Shown here: positions 60,204 through 64,000 of the stretch, one piece after another
Position numbering within the stretch: position 1 is the first letter of the stretch
Layout of the letters: every line of letters begins with the position of its first letter
Source of the DNA: Streptomyces olivochromogenes
GTDB taxonomy: Bacteria; Actinomycetota; Actinomycetes; Streptomycetales; Streptomycetaceae
DNA: 64,000 bases
Assembly (NCBI RefSeq): GCF_021538895.1
Contig: NZ_JADDRL010000047.1
Location: 1-64,000, forward strand
Reading direction: 5' to 3'
Program-made: the position numbers and the translations under genes
The notes under the pieces: model-generated
Seen by the model: the letters and a program-made list of their open reading frames with translations, nothing else
The model's database searches: none
Told to the model about the DNA's origin: nothing

Positions 60204-60664
60204 GGACGTCGCCGCAGGGCCTTCCAGGCGTCCTCGATCGTTTCCCCGGACCGCAGCCACCAGCTCTCCAGCTTGTTTCGCACCCCTGACGTGACCTTCC
60301 ACCACTTGAAGCGCCGGGGCAGCTGCCGGAATGGCACGAAGGTCAGGGTGTCCTTGATGGCGTACTCGGCAATGCTTCTGGGCCCCTCCGCACGCAGCGC
60401 GGCGTACAGCTCGGGGGTCAGCCGGCCGTTGATCCGTGCCGCGGCGCCGGCCGCGGTGAACGCGAACCCCCGCTGAGCGAGATCCGGCAACCGCATCGCC
60501 CGGACAATCCGAGGCGATGCCTCTTCCAGCGAACAATTGAAGGCCAACCCGATCACTGCCGAACCCAGGGGCCACTCACCCCGCTCGAAGGCGGCGTCAA
60601 CCTCGGCGGGGTCGTCGATATGCGACACGCCCTCGCCGGTTTCCCAGTCCCACTTGGACGCCAT
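60200..60664 (-). CDS. Candidate immunity protein of the Rhs toxin locus
   Basis: 154 residues from ATG 60664 (GAAGGA 8-13 nt upstream; ATG 60682 is an alternative). Cytoplasmic, no signal peptide: KWDWETGEGVSHIDDPAEVD, GLAFNCSLEEASPRIVRAMR and DTLTFVPFRQLPRRFKWWKV. I do not recognise the family. It begins 24 nt after the stop of the Rhs protein, the standard place for its immunity gene, and is followed by a truncated copy of itself. Immunity is inferred from position only. Confidence 0.7.
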   Translation of the reverse strand: MASKWDWETGEGVSHIDDPAEVDAAFERGEWPLGSAVIGLAFNCSLEEASPRIVRAMRLPDLAQRGFAFTAAGAAARINGRLTPELYAALRAEGPRSIAEYAIKDTLTFVPFRQLPRRFKWWKVTSGVRNKLESWWLRSGETIEDAWKALRRRP

Positions 60665-60688
60665 AGCCGACTTTCCTTCCATCTGTAA

Positions 60689-63600
60689 TCAGTCGCATGG
60701 TGGCGGGAGCACCTTCTGCTTCTTGAGGTTATTGATCATGCCGTTCTTCTTCAGCTTGTTCAGGTCGCCTTCCGTGATGCCATCCCCCGGGTACGAGGAA
60801 CGGACGTGGCCGTGGTAGATCTCCTTGACGATATTGCCGTTCTTGTCGGTGACGTACTCGTGTCGGTCCAGGACCACGATCTCGTTGTTGGCGTAGTCCA
60901 CGCCGAGGCGCCGGAATCTGTTCGGATTGTTCGGGTCGCCCAAGGGGATTGACCGGTCCAGCGCGCCCTGGCCATTGGCGGGCGCGCGGCTGACCTCGCC
61001 CTTCGCCGACGAACTGCTGCCCGAACCGTGCTTGTCGTACGTCGAGTCGTCGTAGATACGGACCGGCTCGTCGCCCTCGAGGCCGAGCGGGTCGCTCCAG
61101 CGCAAGGGGTTGTCGACGTACGAGTGATGGTTCGGGGCGGGGACCAGGCCGAGCGGGTCGGGCGAGAGGTAGCTCGCGGTGTCCGGGTCGTAGTAGCGGG
61201 ACAGGTTGTAGTGCAGGCCCGTCTCCGGGTCGCGGTACTGGCCCGGGAAAGCCAGCGGGCACAGGCCGCCGTCGTCCTCACCGGACAGCGGCCGCCCCCA
61301 CAGACTGGTGGCCGACCGCCAGGCGATCTCCCCGTCCTCGCCGACCAGCTCGCTGGGCGTGCCCACCAGGTCGGTGACGATCGCGTAGAACCGTCTGTCG
61401 ATCGCGTCCGCGTCATCCGCCCGCCACCTGCTGCGCACCTGGGCCGCCGCCCGGTGCGTCCCCGGCTCCCAGTCCCACGTGTCCGTCTCCACCACGCCGT
61501 CCCGGAGCCTCTGCTGCTCCGCGAGGTTGGCGCAGTCCCACGTGAAGAGGACCTCGTCGGTGAGCGAGCCGTCCTCCCGCAACCGCGCCTTGGCCGTACG
61601 ACGGCCCAGCGCGTCGTAGCGGTAGCGCCACACCCCCGTGTCGGGCGTCTCGGCCTCGGTGAGACGGTCCTCGGCGTCCCAGGTGTACGTCCAGATCCGG
61701 CGCAGCCCGGACAGCGTCCGGCGGATCATCCGGACCACGCGCCCCTGGGAATCGTGCTCGTAGGAGGTACGGCCCGCCGAGGTGACCTTCGTCCCGGAGT
61801 ACCGCAGCGGGCCCTGGACGTCCTGACTGCCCGCCGCCGGGTGGGCGGCGGCGGTGAGGTTGCCGAGGTCGTCGTAGGCGTAGGACTCGGTCCAGGTCTC
61901 GGCCGAGACCCGGGTGACACGGCCCGCACGGTCGAGGTCGAAGCGGCGGGAGCCGCCCAGCCTGTCGGCGATCCCGGTCAGGTGGCCGTCCGCGCGGTAG
62001 GCGTAGGAGCGGGCCTGGCGGACGGTCGGGCTGCCGGGCCCGGCGGGGTCCGCGGCGGTGCCCGACCGGATGATCTGCTCGACCAGACGATGGCCGGCGT
62101 CCCAGGACTGCGTCAGCATCGCAGCGCTGCCCAGGCCGCGGGCGGTCTCCCGGCCGGCCGCGTCATGCGTGAAGGTCAGCTCACCGGCGGCGGTGACGAG
62201 CGAGGTGGGCAGGCCTGCGGAGTCGTACGACCACCGCGATGCGGCACCGGAGGGCGTGCTCCGCCGTGTCCGCCGGCCCAGCAGGTCGTACTCGTTGGTA
62301 ACCGTCCGCCCGTCGACGGACTCGGCGACGACCCTGCCCACCGCGTCGTACTCGTACGAGACCCTGCTGTCGGCATTCACGGCCTCGACCATCCGGCCGG
62401 ACGAGTCGTAGCGCAGGGAGGTGACCGTGCCCTCGTCGGTATGCGCCGTCACGGCCCGGCCGGCGGCGTCGCGGGTGACCCGTACGGTCTGGGCGGTGCC
62501 GTTCGTGCGCTCGATCTGGCGGCCGGTCGGGTCGTAGGCGTAGGTGACCGTGCGGCTGTTGAAGTCCGTCTCGCCGATCAGGTTGCCCGCCGCGTCGAAG
62601 CGGTAGTTCCACTCGTCGCCCTGCGGGTTGGTCACCACGGTGAGCCTCAGCTCGGCGTCGTGCGTGAAGACGTAACGGGTGCCGTCCGGGTCGGTCCGGG
62701 CGCTGGGCAGGTCGAAGGCGCCGTACTCGAAGGCAGTGACGAAGCCGCCCGACTGCCGGTGTTCGCTGAGGTTGCCCTCGGCGTCGTACGACCAGGATTC
62801 GCGGCCCCCTTCGGCCCGTTCCCGCCACAGCAGCTGGCCCTCGGGGTTCCAGCCCTGGCGGACGGTGCCGCCGACCGGGTCCTCGATCCGCACGACACGG
62901 CCGCACGCATCCCGGCTCACGGTGACGACGCTGCCGCGCGGATCGACGACGCGCACCGGAAGCCCGGCCCCGTCGGTGTCGAACCGGAACGTGTTGCCCA
63001 GCGCGTCGGTCTCCGCGATCCGGTGCCCGCGTTCGTCGTACGTGTACGAGCTCACCGCGCCCAGCGGATCGGTGCTGGTGAGCAGGTTGCCCCGGTCGTC
63101 GTACGCGTACTCCCAGCGGGCCCCGTCGGGTTCCGTGACGGCGACCGGCTGGAGGTCCGCGTCGTACTCCACGTGGATGCTGGTGCCGTCGGGCCGGTCC
63201 ATGCGCACCGGCTCGCCCTGCGCGCCGAGGGTCATGCGGGTCGTGCGGCCCAGTTCGTCGGTGCGGGAAAGCATCCGCCCGTGGCGGTCCCACTCGGAGT
63301 ACGTGGTGTGGCCGAGTGGGTCGGTCACGGCGACGAGCTGGTGCAGCTCGTTGTACCGATAGACCGTCGCATGGCCCAGGGCATCGGTGTAGCGCGTCTC
63401 GCGGTTCTCGCTGTCGTACGCGACCGTGCAGGAGAGGCTGCCGTCGGCCCCCTCACCTCCTGTGCAGCGGTCCAGGGCGTCGTAGGTGAAGCGATACGAG
63501 TAGTCGTTGCGGTCGGTCCAGGAGGTGATGCGCGCTCGATCGTCGTACGTCAGCTTCCGCGGCAGACCACTGGAGTTGTAGATCTCGGTGAGGTTGCCGT

Positions 63601-64000
63601 CGGGGTCGTAGCCGAACCGTCGGAGAACCGTGTCTTCGGGGCCGTCCTCCGGATTGCGCAGGCGGAGTCGAACGACGCGTCCGTTGTCGGTGTCGACGTG
63701 CACGTGCCGACCACTGGAGTCCCGTACGGCGACGGGGACGCCGTCGGCATCACGATCGAAGTCGATGCGGAAGCCGTTGCGGTCGGTGATCGCGGCGAGG
63801 GGAAGCGTGAACGCCTCGTCGGCCGCCGCCGGAGTCCTGCGCGGGGCGAAGTGGCGCGTGATGCCGAGGTCGGGATCGGTGATCCGGACGGGAGTGCCGG
63901 GTGCGCCGTCCCAGTCCAGCGGCCGGCGCGGGCCCTCCAACGGCAGGACCGAGGTACCCGGTCTGGGCACCGGGTAGAAGAGGAGCATGCCGTCCTCGGT
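60689..64000 (-). CDS. Rhs/YD-repeat polymorphic toxin (5' part beyond the window)
   Basis: 1104 codons in view, open to the window edge. More than 30 YD repeats of the type Y(D/E)xxGxLTxxT are visible (e.g. YDPDGNLTEIYNSSG, YDDRGNLLTSTDPLG, YDAVGRVVAESVDG), forming the beta-cocoon. The Rhs core end is YNLSRYYDPDTASYLSPDPL, followed by WSDPLGLEGDEP. The last ~120 residues are the variable toxin domain (RRLGVDYANNEIVVLDRHEY, then KEIYHGHVRSSYPGDGITEG and a Lys-rich end). This tip resembles small toxin domains of predicted nucleases, perhaps Ntox17-like, but that is uncertain. The immunity candidate lies directly downstream. Confidence 0.9.
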   Translation of the reverse strand, partial: TEDGMLLFYPVPRPGTSVLPLEGPRRPLDWDGAPGTPVRITDPDLGITRHFAPRRTPAAADEAFTLPLAAITDRNGFRIDFDRDADGVPVAVRDSSGRHVHVDTDNGRVVRLRLRNPEDGPEDTVLRRFGYDPDGNLTEIYNSSGLPRKLTYDDRARITSWTDRNDYSYRFTYDALDRCTGGEGADGSLSCTVAYDSENRETRYTDALGHATVYRYNELHQLVAVTDPLGHTTYSEWDRHGRMLSRTDELGRTTRMTLGAQGEPVRMDRPDGTSIHVEYDADLQPVAVTEPDGARWEYAYDDRGNLLTSTDPLGAVSSYTYDERGHRIAETDALGNTFRFDTDGAGLPVRVVDPRGSVVTVSRDACGRVVRIEDPVGGTVRQGWNPEGQLLWRERAEGGRESWSYDAEGNLSEHRQSGGFVTAFEYGAFDLPSARTDPDGTRYVFTHDAELRLTVVTNPQGDEWNYRFDAAGNLIGETDFNSRTVTYAYDPTGRQIERTNGTAQTVRVTRDAAGRAVTAHTDEGTVTSLRYDSSGRMVEAVNADSRVSYEYDAVGRVVAESVDGRTVTNEYDLLGRRTRRSTPSGAASRWSYDSAGLPTSLVTAAGELTFTHDAAGRETARGLGSAAMLTQSWDAGHRLVEQIIRSGTAADPAGPGSPTVRQARSYAYRADGHLTGIADRLGGSRRFDLDRAGRVTRVSAETWTESYAYDDLGNLTAAAHPAAGSQDVQGPLRYSGTKVTSAGRTSYEHDSQGRVVRMIRRTLSGLRRIWTYTWDAEDRLTEAETPDTGVWRYRYDALGRRTAKARLREDGSLTDEVLFTWDCANLAEQQRLRDGVVETDTWDWEPGTHRAAAQVRSRWRADDADAIDRRFYAIVTDLVGTPSELVGEDGEIAWRSATSLWGRPLSGEDDGGLCPLAFPGQYRDPETGLHYNLSRYYDPDTASYLSPDPLGLVPAPNHHSYVDNPLRWSDPLGLEGDEPVRIYDDSTYDKHGSGSSSSAKGEVSRAPANGQGALDRSIPLGDPNNPNRFRRLGVDYANNEIVVLDRHEYVTDKNGNIVKEIYHGHVRSSYPGDGITEGDLNKLKKNGMINNLKKQKVLPPPCD

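Noticed and set aside
1..64000. CRISPR array, tRNA, rRNA, integrase or transposase
   Set aside because: None was seen: no regularly spaced repeats, no recognisable tRNA or rRNA stretches, and no intact mobile-element gene.

Overview
The window is high-GC actinobacterial chromosome, almost certainly Streptomyces. Codon third positions are G/C-rich, GTG and TTG starts are frequent, and the core order is the streptomycete one: S10, spc and alpha ribosomal-protein clusters, truA, rplM-rpsI, glmM, coaA, glmS, acpS, nnr, alr, tsaE, rimI-tsaB-tsaD. rpsD is missing between rpsK and rpoA, and XRE/DUF397 and LCP families are present. No rRNA, tRNA, CRISPR array or intact insertion sequence was seen.

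Layout. 1-6 kb: a lipoprotein and a lipoprotein polysaccharide deacetylase, a SAM methyltransferase, an ECF42-type sigma factor with its DGPF partner, an LCP cell-wall ligase, then a scar where a LacI regulator and a GH3 glycosidase collapsed together. 6-15.5 kb: the t6A-tRNA genes tsaD, rimI, tsaB and tsaE interleaved with a membrane hydrolase, alanine racemase, an L,D-transpeptidase, NAD(P)HX repair and holo-ACP synthase. Also here are a YkuD-like protein lacking the catalytic Cys and a 55-residue gene behind an iron box. 15.6-20.7 kb: a truncated Rpn-like gene, an ATP-binding protein / XRE-DUF5753 / DUF397 trio with a 21-bp palindrome, and a coupled pair of a helical-repeat protein and a membrane-anchored M16 peptidase. 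20.7-32 kb: glmS, a 1663-residue secreted polymorphic toxin (ricin-type lectin, long Ala-rich coiled coil, HINT, RNase A-like end) with a probable duplicated immunity protein, then coaA and glmM. 32-34.6 kb: rpsI, rplM and a membrane protein of unknown role. 34.6-41.4 kb: a polysaccharide locus (processive GT2, GH26 lipoprotein, GT39-like protein, UDP-sugar dehydrogenase, polyprenol-P mannosyltransferase-like GT2) on the minus strand. 41.5-59.4 kb: truA to rpsJ, all on the minus strand, interrupted by a secreted-protein remnant between secY and rplO. 59.9-64 kb: an Rhs/YD toxin running off the window, a candidate immunity gene and its truncated paralogue.

How it fits together. The core is translation (ribosome, IF1, SecY, t6A), envelope precursor supply (GlmS, GlmM, Alr, Ldt, LCP) and cofactors (CoaA, AcpS, Nnr). 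The variable parts sit in the gaps between these blocks: two toxin-immunity loci, a polysaccharide locus, a WhiJ-like regulatory trio and several gene remnants. The most promising under-described items are the M16-peptidase/helical-repeat pair, the duplicated-immunity toxin locus, the inactive YkuD-like protein and the iron-box small gene. All functions are inferred by reading the sequence; no database search was run.
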